Origin: Chitinophaga silvatica
Lineage (GTDB): Bacteria; Bacteroidota; Bacteroidia; Chitinophagales; Chitinophagaceae
NCBI RefSeq assembly: GCF_003419895.1
Contig: NZ_QPMM01000001.1
Coordinates: forward strand, 558,001-622,000
Direction: 5' to 3'
DNA length: 64,000 bases
Numbering within the stretch: the stretch's first letter is position 1; every line of letters begins with the position of its first letter. A program made the position numbers and the translations under genes. Shown piece after piece: positions 9,857-19,832 of this stretch. Under the pieces are notes generated by a model that was not told where the DNA came from, ran no database searches, and saw nothing but the letters and a program-made list of their open reading frames with translations.

Positions 9857-12391
9857 TTAATTAATATTCTCAGCTTTTGGCTTCATAATCTCAGGGATTC
9901 TTTCGGCCATAAAACGGAAATGGTTTTTAATGATAGGGTCGGTACTAACTGCAGCTGCTTTTTTAAACTCCTGCTCCAGGTTTAGTAAATATGCTTTTAC
10001 GATGGAGTAAGTATCATTAGTGCGAGGCACCAATCCCTGCGGCAGCAATACATTTACATCCAGGCTGGTGATTTCCGACATTTTCATCGTTTTTACATTC
10101 AGCATAGAGTTGAATTTCTCCAGATATAATTTTTGGAGATTACGCTGATAAATGTTGGAGGCATTTTGAACCATATTATCGAGCCCTACTGCTTTATGCA
10201 GATCTGCCAGATAGGTTGTCAGTGGATAAGCATTCTGTGGCTGTGCAGTTTCAAATTGGAGCAAACGATCCATCATAAACCCATTTATCAGTTTATTAAG
10301 AACTGGCCCCTGCATGTTTAGAATATTATCTGCGGGGAAAGTGGCAGCAATTGAAATGATTTTTTGATCAAATAACCAGGTAGGTGCTTTGAATAGTTGC
10401 TCTTTCAGGAAAGACAAGGCCTCTTTCTGAGTGGCGGCCGATACTGGCGTTATCTGCGCACCAGGTTGTTCTACCGTTTTGGTATCTACATATATTCCAC
10501 CAACATTTTTGGCCACATGGTTTATGTATCTGACATATTGTTCCTTTACCTGGTCATACATGAAAGACAGATTGGTATAGTCCTTATTTGGAACTTTAGT
10601 CCATTCCATCAGGTTTTTCATAACAACCTGCAGGTTCTTTATGCCATAGGCATTTGCCTTCATGACGTTATCACTGAGGTCTTCATTCTGGCAGCGAGGG
10701 TCGATTTGTTCTGTTTCTGAGCCAAACCAGAGTCTTTTATCTTTCAGTTTCTCTATGGTCAGTTTATTGAGGTAAGGAATTTCCTCTTTGGAAGAAGAAA
10801 ACTGTGGTAACCATTTATAACCCCATTCAATAGCCCATTTGTCGTAATCTCCGATTCTTGGGAATAATCCTTTTTCACTGATATTATCTTCAGGTTGGGC
10901 TACATAATTGAAACGGGCATAATCCATGATACTGGGAGTATGACCATGTTCTTCCACCCATTTTTTGTTGCGTAGGTTTTCTACCGGTACAGTGGAAGAA
11001 GAGCCGAAGTTATGGCGTAAACCAAGTGTATGTCCAACCTCGTGAGAAGATACAAATCTGATCAGTTGACCCATCAGCTCATCATCGAGTTCCATTGTAC
11101 GGGCGCGGGGATCTACGGCTGCACATTGTATGAAGTACCAGTTATGTAACAACTGCATGACGTTATGATACCAGTTGATATGTGTTTCCAGTATCTCACC
11201 GGTTCTTGGATCTGCCACATGCGGACCACTGGCATTTGGCACAGCAGAAGGTTTGTAAACGATGGCCGAATACCTGGCATCATCTATACTCCAGGTGCTA
11301 TCTTCTGCTTTGGTTGGGGCACGACGGGCCTGAATAGCGTTCTTAAAACCGGCTTTTTCGAAAGCTGCCTGCCAGTCATTCACCCCCTGAATTAAATAAG
11401 GAACCCATTTTTCCGGGGTAGCCGGATCAATATAAATAATAATAGGCTTCTTAGGCTCTACCAGTTCGCCTTTGAGATATTTCTCTACTTCCCCATCTTT
11501 CGGTTCCATACGCCAGCGGCGTACATAATATGTTGCTTTTACAGCCTGTGGATCTGTTTCAAAATCATAGAATCCACCGGCGAAGAAACCTACCCGTTTA
11601 TCGTATTCGCGTGCCTTCATTGGTTTCTCGGGCAGCATTACAATGCTGGTATTGATTTCCAGGGTAACATTGCTGGAAGCACCATTATTACCAGATCGAC
11701 CGTAGGTTTTTACAGTGCGTACTTCCACGTTCATTGGATAAGTACGGATAGTATCGATATAGGATTTGTCTGATGAAATACCACCCAGCTTAAGTTGACT
11801 TTTAAGTGACGGGTCAAATGCTACGAGTTCATTATCTCCATTTACAAAATCAGTAACATCAATAACGCTGGCTTTACCATCAGCGCTATATGTTTTGATA
11901 TCGAAGCTGGCTGTAATAGGCTGGACGTTGGAATTCATTACAGAACGATACATCGGAGCCGACGAGTCTTTCATATAGTTGAGATAGGAAACAGTGCGGA
12001 TAAACATCTTATTCCCCGGTCCTTTTTCCAGTGTAATCACATTTTCATTGATCTCGTCACCTGCATAACCAAACATCCCTGCCCGTAATCCGGAAGAAGA
12101 TTTAGATATACGCGTTACTGATAGGATGTCTTTCCCTAAAACCTTATCAGGAATTTCAAAGAAATACCTGTCTTCCACTTTATGTACTATTACCAGGCCC
12201 CTGCTGGTTTTGGCGGAATCAGGTATTACTTCTTTATATGGTTTAAGCTTTTGCTTTACTGCTGTTGGCTTAGAAGTAGTATCTTTTGTTATACCTCCGT
12301 CTTTTTGTTTTATGGAGATTAATTGAGCATTAGCTGAATAGGCCATCAACATGCCCGCAGTAATACCAAAAATCAATTTGAATCTTCTCAT
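9857..12391 (-). CDS. Zinc-dependent metalloprotease (DUF5117/DUF5118 type)
   Basis: An 844-aa exported protein with a signal peptide ending near 22 (SANAQ). The zinc site is intact: HEVGHTLGLRH at 450-460, that is HExxHxxGxxH with H450, H454 and H460 as ligands and E451 as the general base. The N-terminal half matches the DUF5117/DUF5118 architecture seen in large Bacteroidota metalloproteases. The substrate is unknown. It is the last gene of the sigma-led SusC/SusD operon and starts 3 nt after the TlpA stop, so it is probably a periplasmic or surface peptidase serving the peptides that this SusC/SusD pair takes up. Confidence 0.88.
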   Translation of the reverse strand: MRRFKLIFGITAGMLMAYSANAQLISIKQKDGGITKDTTSKPTAVKQKLKPYKEVIPDSAKTSRGLVIVHKVEDRYFFEIPDKVLGKDILSVTRISKSSSGLRAGMFGYAGDEINENVITLEKGPGNKMFIRTVSYLNYMKDSSAPMYRSVMNSNVQPITASFDIKTYSADGKASVIDVTDFVNGDNELVAFDPSLKSQLKLGGISSDKSYIDTIRTYPMNVEVRTVKTYGRSGNNGASSNVTLEINTSIVMLPEKPMKAREYDKRVGFFAGGFYDFETDPQAVKATYYVRRWRMEPKDGEVEKYLKGELVEPKKPIIIYIDPATPEKWVPYLIQGVNDWQAAFEKAGFKNAIQARRAPTKAEDSTWSIDDARYSAIVYKPSAVPNASGPHVADPRTGEILETHINWYHNVMQLLHNWYFIQCAAVDPRARTMELDDELMGQLIRFVSSHEVGHTLGLRHNFGSSSTVPVENLRNKKWVEEHGHTPSIMDYARFNYVAQPEDNISEKGLFPRIGDYDKWAIEWGYKWLPQFSSSKEEIPYLNKLTIEKLKDKRLWFGSETEQIDPRCQNEDLSDNVMKANAYGIKNLQVVMKNLMEWTKVPNKDYTNLSFMYDQVKEQYVRYINHVAKNVGGIYVDTKTVEQPGAQITPVSAATQKEALSFLKEQLFKAPTWLFDQKIISIAATFPADNILNMQGPVLNKLINGFMMDRLLQFETAQPQNAYPLTTYLADLHKAVGLDNMVQNASNIYQRNLQKLYLEKFNSMLNVKTMKMSEITSLDVNVLLPQGLVPRTNDTYSIVKAYLLNLEQEFKKAAAVSTDPIIKNHFRFMAERIPEIMKPKAENIN

Positions 12392-12394
12392 TTT

Positions 12395-13759
12395 TTATTT
12401 AATTAAGCTGGTTTCTATAAGTTTACGGTAGGCAGGTTCAGAGGGTTTAGGACCATAACTCTCCACTACCTTTCCTTCTTTATCGATGATGATATATCTA
12501 GGAATACCTACAATGCTAAAACCTTTCATAAAGTTTTTTCCTTTCTCTCCGTTGGCAAGCAGTTCAATTCCATTCATATTCTTTTTATGTAAATAATCTC
12601 TCCATTTTATTTCATTTCTTTCGTCATCAATCGACACAGTTACGAATACAATGTTGTTATTGGTTTTGAACTCTTCTCTCAAAGCAAGGAAATCGGGTTG
12701 TTCTTTAATGCAGGCCGAACACCAGGTTGCCCATACATCAATAGCTACAACTTTTCCTTTGTAATCTGAAAGTCTGAATATTTGGCCATCAGCACCCGGT
12801 AGCTCGAAGCTGGGCGCTTCAGTATTTTTGGAAATCTTTAGCAATCCGGCTTCTTTGTCAACAATCTGCTGAAGGAGTTCTGGATTTTGGATCTTACTTT
12901 TAGCCAGAGGTAGTAAAGAGCTTACTTTTTCATCTAAACCTTGTTTGGTTAAGTAGTACAGGATATTATGCCCGGCAATTTCACTTACTCTGTAGCTATT
13001 GAAGTGCTCTAACTGGTATTTCGTTTTTACCAGTTCGTTAGTTTTAGCAGAACGAATTGATAATTCTGTATAAGCATTTATATAATTGGATAGTAACAAC
13101 CTGTCGAAAACATTTGTAAGGGTATCGTTGGGCGAAGAGGTTTTTAAGATATCATAAAACCCTGCAGGAACAGAAACCCCTTCCTGCTTACGAATCCAGG
13201 CAGCACGGTTAGTCACAGACATTGCCTGGCTATAAACTCTGCAGAACTTCAATGCATCCTTTTCCCCGGCAAATTTTTTCAGCATAGCGGCAATACTGCT
13301 TTCCTGTTGTTGGAGGGAGGCGTAGAAATCATTTCCGGATTGACGATCAAATGCGGCCCAGGATCTCTGAATATTTAACAAAAGCGATTGTTGCTCCTTG
13401 TTATTTCCTGTTACTGTTATTGAGTTACCATCACCACTTACAGAGGCAATACCTATTACCCCACTTTTGCTGCTTTGTTCCGGGAATTCAAGAGATATTG
13501 CTTCATTTGCAGCCAGGTAGAAAGGCGTATTGCCGATCCAATACACGGTTGAATTAGTAGCAGTAATATGCAGATCAGTTTCCCCCTTTTCATTGAATTT
13601 CAGTTGTTGTGAGAACAGGGTTCCTTTTTGTCCGTATACCATTACCTGTACTCCGGCACTTGCGGCATTGGCATTCTTTTTTACAATATGTATATCAACA
13701 GCGTATAAGCTTTGGCTTAAGAAGGTGCCTATCACTACACTGCTCAATAACGATTTCAT
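12395..13759 (-). CDS. TlpA-like thioredoxin-fold protein
   Basis: A 454-aa exported protein. A signal peptide of about 20 residues is followed by an N-terminal beta-rich domain and a helical middle of the kind found in Bacteroidota TlpA/DUF4369-like proteins. A C-terminal thioredoxin domain starts near 313 with the redox motif WATWCSAC (C347, C350) and a cis-proline region GIPRYIII. It should act as a periplasmic thiol-disulfide reductase or isomerase. Its place between a SusD-type/metallohydrolase-like group and a metalloprotease, with gaps of 11 and 3 nt, suggests it keeps the exported partners or their cysteine-containing substrates reduced. Confidence 0.85.
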   Translation of the reverse strand: MKSLLSSVVIGTFLSQSLYAVDIHIVKKNANAASAGVQVMVYGQKGTLFSQQLKFNEKGETDLHITATNSTVYWIGNTPFYLAANEAISLEFPEQSSKSGVIGIASVSGDGNSITVTGNNKEQQSLLLNIQRSWAAFDRQSGNDFYASLQQQESSIAAMLKKFAGEKDALKFCRVYSQAMSVTNRAAWIRKQEGVSVPAGFYDILKTSSPNDTLTNVFDRLLLSNYINAYTELSIRSAKTNELVKTKYQLEHFNSYRVSEIAGHNILYYLTKQGLDEKVSSLLPLAKSKIQNPELLQQIVDKEAGLLKISKNTEAPSFELPGADGQIFRLSDYKGKVVAIDVWATWCSACIKEQPDFLALREEFKTNNNIVFVTVSIDDERNEIKWRDYLHKKNMNGIELLANGEKGKNFMKGFSIVGIPRYIIIDKEGKVVESYGPKPSEPAYRKLIETSLIK

Positions 13760-13770
13760 AATTATCTGGT

Positions 13771-14628
13771 TTATGGTTTCAGCGAATTGTTACCAATTTC
13801 CTGCAGATCGATAGCATAGGCAGATTTGAAATAATCTGTCAATGCTTTGTATTTAGCTCTTATCAGTCCATTTACATCATTGGATGGTTTTAGAATTGTA
13901 TCATCCAACTGAGTTTTACTATTACTGATAATAGCCATGATGTAATTGATTATATCTGTATTGAGAGGAATGGCGGCACTGCCTACACCAGGGGCAATAA
14001 AGCCCAGGGAATACATATTAGCAGCAGTAACTCCTGTTTTCGTGTAATTACTAACGTTGGTAAAGGAAGTAGGGAAACTCACCAGATTTTTAGATAAGAT
14101 CCAGTTCCAGTATTCTTTATGGATTTCTCCCCTGAACGAAACTTTAGTAGTATTTTTCATTGTGTCAAATACAGCTGAAAAATTGCTGATGATAAAGCCG
14201 TTGTAAAAAGGAGTGGTGTTCTGTAATTTATTGCTGACAGTATTTTTAAGATTGGCTCCCAGAATTACCTTATATGGTAAAGTTTTCTTTAAAAAAGCAT
14301 CAGGGTAGCTACTCAACCAGTTTTGTTGAATAAACTCCAGCATCTTAGGAACATAATTTGGGTCTGCATTCTCGCAGCTATAGTTATAGCCGGCGGCTGA
14401 TGCAATACTCGACGATTCTACCGGCTTCCAGGCATAATCCTGTCGGGAAAACCTGTACAGGAAATAAGTACCGGTAGTATTGAATAATGATACCAGGTCC
14501 TGGTCGAATGCGTTGTTGCCTTGTGGCAAAGTATAAGTATGCACTGGCTCACTTGGTGTAAGCGTTTCATTTTTTGAGCAGGATGAAAGGGCAATAGCGG
14601 CCAATGCTAATATGAAATATCGTTTCAT
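13771..14628 (-). CDS. Metallohydrolase-like lipoprotein with a degenerate zinc site
   Basis: A 285-aa lipoprotein (lipobox AIALSSC, Cys17). Its size, its position directly after SusD and its general sequence style fit the 'substrate import-associated zinc metallohydrolase' lipoproteins of Bacteroidota SusC/SusD loci. In that family an HExxH motif sits in the middle. Here the matching stretch IHKEYWNWI (169-177) keeps the Glu (E172) but has Lys and Asn where the two zinc histidines should be. It is therefore probably not catalytic and may act as a substrate-binding protein. The alignment was made by eye. The alternative is an unrelated SusE-like accessory lipoprotein. Confidence 0.6.
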   Translation of the reverse strand: MKRYFILALAAIALSSCSKNETLTPSEPVHTYTLPQGNNAFDQDLVSLFNTTGTYFLYRFSRQDYAWKPVESSSIASAAGYNYSCENADPNYVPKMLEFIQQNWLSSYPDAFLKKTLPYKVILGANLKNTVSNKLQNTTPFYNGFIISNFSAVFDTMKNTTKVSFRGEIHKEYWNWILSKNLVSFPTSFTNVSNYTKTGVTAANMYSLGFIAPGVGSAAIPLNTDIINYIMAIISNSKTQLDDTILKPSNDVNGLIRAKYKALTDYFKSAYAIDLQEIGNNSLKP

Positions 14629-14649
14629 GTTGGATCTGATTTTAGCGGA

Positions 14650-16161
14650 TTATGGATTTTGGATCAGATTTTCATTTCTTGTCATTACTTCTGTTGAGAA
14701 GTGTAAAGTATATCTCGGATCTCCCTGGCTCAGGGTAATGATTTGCGGGCCAGAGGCATCCAGCTGGATTTTATGGGAGATAGAAGGCATTCCCCATCTA
14801 CGCAGATCAAACCAACGTTGATCTTCCAGGCAAAGCTCTCTTCTTCTTTCAGCTTTATAAAAGCTAAACAGCGATTGTACATCAGTAAGGCTGATATCCT
14901 GGTAGGTACTGGCTTTGATCCTGTTTTTTCTTACTTTATTGATGTCTTCTATCGCCTTGGCAAGAGCGCCACCTTCTCCATGTATTGCTTTCTGAATATT
15001 CGCTTCAGCTCTGTTCAAATAAATTTCTGCACTACGGAATGCCTTCCCGGTGACTGCGTTTCCTGAGCTTGGATCTTTGGTTTTACCGCTTCCTCCTTTA
15101 TAGCTGATAACAGCAAGAACCGGATCAAACTGGATATAGGAAGGATTACCGAAATAGTATTTATAGCGGATATCGTTGGTCTGATCATAACTGTTTACGA
15201 GGTCTTCAGAGAGTCCGTATGGCGAAACATAAGGATCAATTACCGGGGTAGTTTCCAGTAATGTAGTTTCTTTAGTTCCATAAGCCCAGATTACTTCATT
15301 ACCGGCTAATGTTGGATTGGCAATACCCCAATAGGTATCTGTAACAACATTCAGATCTTTCATTGGAGGTGCCGATTCTTCAGCGATATTGGCATATTGA
15401 ATAGCTTTATCCCAGTTGTCCATGTAGAGGTATAAACGGGATGCAAGTAGGGCAGCAGCCGGCTTATTCATCCGATAGATGCTATTGGTAGTAACCCCTG
15501 CAGGCAGTAGTTCAACTGCTTTTATCAGATCAGTTTCAATTTGTTGGTATACGGATCGGATAGTGGCTCTGGGAGCCGGTTTATGTATGGCGCCATCAGA
15601 AACTCCTGAAGTAAGAACTAAAGGAACTCCCAGGTCTTTATCCGGGTCGGTAGCCGGATTATTAATTGGTTTACCAAATAAATTTACTAAATGGAAATAG
15701 TAGAAGGCACGTAATGCAAGCGCCTGGCCTTTGATGTTCTGTTTATCAGTTTCACTGCCCGTTGCCGCATCAATGTATTCGAGTACTACATTACAACCTT
15801 TAATTTTCGTATAGTACTTTTCGTAAGTAGAGTAATAATCTGAAGCCCCCAGCTGACGGTATTTATCAAACAACTCCGGATCCCAGTTGTAACCAGGCAG
15901 GTATTGTGTTAGCATAGCCGTGTACGTTGCTGAGTTATAAAAGTTTGCCTGTACGTCGTCCGTCAGTAACTCTATAAAGGGATGTACAGAGAAGTTATCT
16001 CCATTACTGATAGGGTATGCTTCACCCATCAGCAGCTCGTTCATACTACTCACTGTAGTAGGTTTTACGAGGTCTGTACTGGTTTCTTTCAGAAAGTCCT
16101 TGGAGCAGCTGCTGAATATAGCAGCGCTAGTTAATGTTATATACAGAAGTGATTTTTTCAT
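14650..16161 (-). CDS. SusD/RagB-like outer-membrane lipoprotein
   Basis: A 503-aa lipoprotein (lipobox FSSC, Cys19) with the SusD/RagB fold signatures: a helical TPR-like N-terminal half with ALALRAFYYFHLVNLFGKP near 148, and a C-terminal region with the AEIYLNRAEANIQ and ERRRELCLEDQRWFDLRRWG motifs. SusD proteins cap the SusC barrel and bind the substrate. It starts 11 nt after SusC. Because the operon holds a metalloprotease, a TlpA protein and a metallohydrolase-like lipoprotein but no glycosidase, a peptide or protein fragment is a likelier substrate than a glycan. Confidence 0.92.
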   Translation of the reverse strand: MKKSLLYITLTSAAIFSSCSKDFLKETSTDLVKPTTVSSMNELLMGEAYPISNGDNFSVHPFIELLTDDVQANFYNSATYTAMLTQYLPGYNWDPELFDKYRQLGASDYYSTYEKYYTKIKGCNVVLEYIDAATGSETDKQNIKGQALALRAFYYFHLVNLFGKPINNPATDPDKDLGVPLVLTSGVSDGAIHKPAPRATIRSVYQQIETDLIKAVELLPAGVTTNSIYRMNKPAAALLASRLYLYMDNWDKAIQYANIAEESAPPMKDLNVVTDTYWGIANPTLAGNEVIWAYGTKETTLLETTPVIDPYVSPYGLSEDLVNSYDQTNDIRYKYYFGNPSYIQFDPVLAVISYKGGSGKTKDPSSGNAVTGKAFRSAEIYLNRAEANIQKAIHGEGGALAKAIEDINKVRKNRIKASTYQDISLTDVQSLFSFYKAERRRELCLEDQRWFDLRRWGMPSISHKIQLDASGPQIITLSQGDPRYTLHFSTEVMTRNENLIQNP

Positions 16162-16172
16162 GGTTGCACAGA

Positions 16173-19100
16173 TTAGAATCCAACATTTACGGTCAGCGAA
16201 TAATTTCTTGGAATAGGCAAACTATTTCCGTTTACTTCCGGATCTACACCATGGAGATCCTTGCTGGCGATATAGAAAAGGTTAGAGGCACTCAACATAA
16301 GGTTGGCTTGTCTGATTACTTTTGTTTGTTTCAACCAGCTACCAGGAATATTATATCCCAGCATTAGATTTTGTAGTCTTACAAAACTTGCATCCACGAC
16401 ACGCAGGTTGGAATAGTCATACATCAGGTATGGTGAGGCCAGGCTTCCTGAACCAAATGGGAGGGAAACGTTAGGAACCAATGCAGTTGGCAGTGATGGA
16501 ATATTGGTATTTTTTTCATCACCTGGTTGTCTCCAGCGATTCACCAGCTCATTCGACAGGTTTTTGGCTGGATATGGTGCCGATCCATACATGGTTTCAT
16601 AAATTCGTGGTAAGAATTTCTTATGTCCTAATGCTACGTTGAAAAGCACGTTTAATGAAAACCCTTTATATTGGAAGTTATTGCTGACACCACCAGTAAT
16701 TTTAGGGTCCAGTTGCCCCATGTATACCATTCCACTCGTTGCATCAATTGTTTTCTCAGCAGATTTATCGAGGTTATTGAATTGAGGAATACCTTTTTCA
16801 TTCAGGCCTGCATAATCAAAAGCCCAGAACGCTGAAATAGGGTACCCTTTTTTATAAATACTTCCAGATGCTGCCATTTGCCAGTTGCTTAATACAGTAG
16901 CACCGGATTCCTTTACTTCATTGAAGTTACGGCCACTGTTGATGCGTAAATTCCAGCTAAAGTTTTTATTCCTGATAGGAACTATATTCAAAGTAACCTC
17001 ATACCCCTTATTTAAAAGGTCGCCACCATTAACGGGTACACCTGTGAGCATCCCAAACTCAAATGGTACCTGCAACATGATAATTGCATCCGATGTTTTC
17101 TTGTAATAACCTTCTACAGTACCGGAAACACGGCCTTTCAGAATGGAGAAGTCTAATGCCAGGTTACTGGTTTTACTTCGTTCCCATCTTAAATCCTCAT
17201 ACGCAAGGCTATAAATCTTTAAAATTGCTTCTTTGGTGGTAGCAGAGTAAGCGCTGTTGCCACTGGGGATTTGAGCAATTAAATCCGGACTAAAATTCTC
17301 GGCAACATTACCCTGAAAACCATAAGAAGCACGGAGAGAGAGTTGATTGAGCCAGGAGTTGGATTTCAGAAAGTTCTCTTCTGCCAGATTCCATTGTCCA
17401 CCGGCTGCCCATACAGGCAGGAAGCGATGGCGGGTATCCTGACCAAATCTGTTGGAGGCATCGGTACGTATGCTTGCATTAAAAACATATTTGTTATTAA
17501 GATTATAGCTGGTAGTTCCGAAGTAAGAGAGATAATTGTTTAGTTTATCTGTTAGCAGCGGCACCATATTGTTATACAAAGAATTGGTAGTTGTACCACC
17601 GGTGCTTAATGCTACATTGAGCGGAGGCATTACAATGGTTTTACCTCTATCCGGCATATAACCATAGCTGGTTTGACTTACACCATCATACTTAACGCTA
17701 CGGATTTCCACACCTGCCATTGCATTAAATCCATCTCTGTTTCCAAAGAAGCGATTGGTATAGGAAAGCATATTTCTGAAAAGGTAACTTTTCATTTCAG
17801 CGCTCATTTTGTTTAATTGTCCACCTATCGGGAGGCTCGACTGCTGATATTTCAGGCTGCTGGGAGTATATTGTCCGAATTCATAACCTCGTAAAGAAGA
17901 GATGTAAGCTGAACGTTCAGTAGCAAAAGACTCACCATTGCTGTTGGAGATACCATAGTTACCAACAGATTGAAAACTGAAACCTTTTCCTATAGCGTAA
18001 TCGATATTATAGGTTCCGTTAATAAATCCGGCTTTAGACAAGGAACCGGTATTATTACGTTCGTTGATGACGTTATATTTATAGGAGGCAGGTATGATTC
18101 CACCACTGGAAGCGGAGTTATTGTTGATGTAGAAGTATTGACTTCCATTATCATCTAAATAAGGAATAGCCCTGCTGGTATTAAAGGCATATTGAAATGG
18201 CTCGAATTTATAGAAGCCCTTAAGATTGCTGGTGCTGGCATTTAGGTTGAAAGTCAGGCGTACTTTATTTGACAAGGCGGTTGTTACTTTAAGCAAGGCA
18301 TTATAACGACGTTGCTCATTGCCTATAGTATTACCGATTTGCGACATCATACCTACAGAGCCATAGTAGCTTGTACGATCTGCACCTCCGCTGAAGCTGA
18401 GTGATTGGTTATTGCTTACAGGGTTTTGATACAGTAATCCAAACCAATCAGTGTTCATGGTTTCGAATTTGCTTACTTCCCTATCAAATTGTTCCTGAGT
18501 AATCTGTTTATCGAAGAGTCGTTGTAAGGCTCCTTCATAGGAAACGGCATCCGGAGTTTGCTGGAAGTTCAACCCTCTGGCATATATTTCCCTGGATACA
18601 TCAATTCTGTCTTTAGAATTCATCAGGTTGAAGTCTCTGTACGAAGGGCGTTGAGATATGGTTGTATTGGAGGAAAAGTTAATAGCAGTTCTGCCAGCTT
18701 TTCCTTTTCGGGTGGTAATAACGATTACACCATTTGCAGCTTTTACACCATAGATGGCAGTAGAGGAGGCGTCTTTGAGAACAGTGATATCCTGTATGTC
18801 ATCTACATTCAGGTAGGATACGGTAGTGCCTACCAGATTTTTTAAAGCATCCTGGTCGCCTTCATTCTGGAGGGCATTGAATTGTTGATATTGGAAGGGG
18901 ATAGGATCATTTTGAATGATACCATCAACAACCCATACGGGGTCTTGAGATCCTAGCATGGTACTGGTACCGCGGGTTCTTACCTTGGTTTTAGACCCAA
19001 CGAGGCCGGAAGACTGAGTCACGGCAACACCAGGTAATTGCCCCTGTAAGAGTTTATCTATGCTGTTAACACCTGGGATTTTTATTTCATCGGCACTTAT

Positions 19101-19787
19101 ACGGCTGTAAGAGCCTACCATATCTTTTCTGTCGATATTCTGGTAACCGGTTACTACCACTTCGGAAACATTGATATCCTGTTTTTCCAGTTGAATATTA
19201 TTGATAAAGGAATTATCGGCGCCCCCGTTTACAGCAAACGTAACAGATTTCATACCGATATAACTTACACGGATAGAGCTTTTGTCTTGTACAAAGATGT
19301 TGTAATATCCGCTGGCATCGGAAGTTGTGGCCTTTGTAGACCCAACTTCCACCAAGGTCACACCAGGGAGCGGAACGTTGTCGGGGCTGGTGATCCGGCC
19401 TTTGACAGTTACTAAAGTTTCCACTGCTGCTATTTGTTTGCCAGGGTTGCTTATGATAATCACTTTTCCGTCGATCGAGTATTTCAGTCCTGTTCCTTCC
19501 AATACTTTTTCCAGTACCTGTTCGATAGGTTGGTTCTGGGCGGTGATATTGATAGGTGCATACTTATTCAGTTCTTTACTGTTAAAGACCAGAGAGTAGG
19601 TGATCTGATCTCTGATTTTGTTTAGTATTTCCGTTCTTTTAGCATTTTTCATTTCAAGGGTAATACCCTTTTGTTGAGCAATTGCAGAACTTAACATGCA
19701 ACAGATCAGTATAGCAAGTATACCGGTGCGACGGCCAATAGACCTGATTTTATGGGCATAGGTATCCCGGAACAATCGCTTGTTCAT
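16173..19787 (-). CDS. SusC/RagA-like TonB-dependent transporter with STN domain
   Basis: A 1204-aa outer-membrane transporter. Order of parts: a long basic N-terminus and signal peptide to about residue 38, an STN (secretin/TonB N-terminal) domain at about 45-115, a carboxypeptidase-like domain at about 127-210, the SusC link VSEVVVTGYQNIDRKDMVGS (exactly at the start of the plug), plug to about 365, then the barrel. The STN domain means it can signal through the FecR protein encoded 45 nt upstream. Import with SusD needs TonB and the proton gradient. The C-terminus is the usual short NVGF strand. Confidence 0.93.
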   Translation of the reverse strand: MNKRLFRDTYAHKIRSIGRRTGILAILICCMLSSAIAQQKGITLEMKNAKRTEILNKIRDQITYSLVFNSKELNKYAPINITAQNQPIEQVLEKVLEGTGLKYSIDGKVIIISNPGKQIAAVETLVTVKGRITSPDNVPLPGVTLVEVGSTKATTSDASGYYNIFVQDKSSIRVSYIGMKSVTFAVNGGADNSFINNIQLEKQDINVSEVVVTGYQNIDRKDMVGSYSRISADEIKIPGVNSIDKLLQGQLPGVAVTQSSGLVGSKTKVRTRGTSTMLGSQDPVWVVDGIIQNDPIPFQYQQFNALQNEGDQDALKNLVGTTVSYLNVDDIQDITVLKDASSTAIYGVKAANGVIVITTRKGKAGRTAINFSSNTTISQRPSYRDFNLMNSKDRIDVSREIYARGLNFQQTPDAVSYEGALQRLFDKQITQEQFDREVSKFETMNTDWFGLLYQNPVSNNQSLSFSGGADRTSYYGSVGMMSQIGNTIGNEQRRYNALLKVTTALSNKVRLTFNLNASTSNLKGFYKFEPFQYAFNTSRAIPYLDDNGSQYFYINNNSASSGGIIPASYKYNVINERNNTGSLSKAGFINGTYNIDYAIGKGFSFQSVGNYGISNSNGESFATERSAYISSLRGYEFGQYTPSSLKYQQSSLPIGGQLNKMSAEMKSYLFRNMLSYTNRFFGNRDGFNAMAGVEIRSVKYDGVSQTSYGYMPDRGKTIVMPPLNVALSTGGTTTNSLYNNMVPLLTDKLNNYLSYFGTTSYNLNNKYVFNASIRTDASNRFGQDTRHRFLPVWAAGGQWNLAEENFLKSNSWLNQLSLRASYGFQGNVAENFSPDLIAQIPSGNSAYSATTKEAILKIYSLAYEDLRWERSKTSNLALDFSILKGRVSGTVEGYYKKTSDAIIMLQVPFEFGMLTGVPVNGGDLLNKGYEVTLNIVPIRNKNFSWNLRINSGRNFNEVKESGATVLSNWQMAASGSIYKKGYPISAFWAFDYAGLNEKGIPQFNNLDKSAEKTIDATSGMVYMGQLDPKITGGVSNNFQYKGFSLNVLFNVALGHKKFLPRIYETMYGSAPYPAKNLSNELVNRWRQPGDEKNTNIPSLPTALVPNVSLPFGSGSLASPYLMYDYSNLRVVDASFVRLQNLMLGYNIPGSWLKQTKVIRQANLMLSASNLFYIASKDLHGVDPEVNGNSLPIPRNYSLTVNVGF

Positions 19788-19832
19788 TTTGAATTGATTT
19801 TGGTTAGGAAATCAAAGACTGATTTCTAGTCT

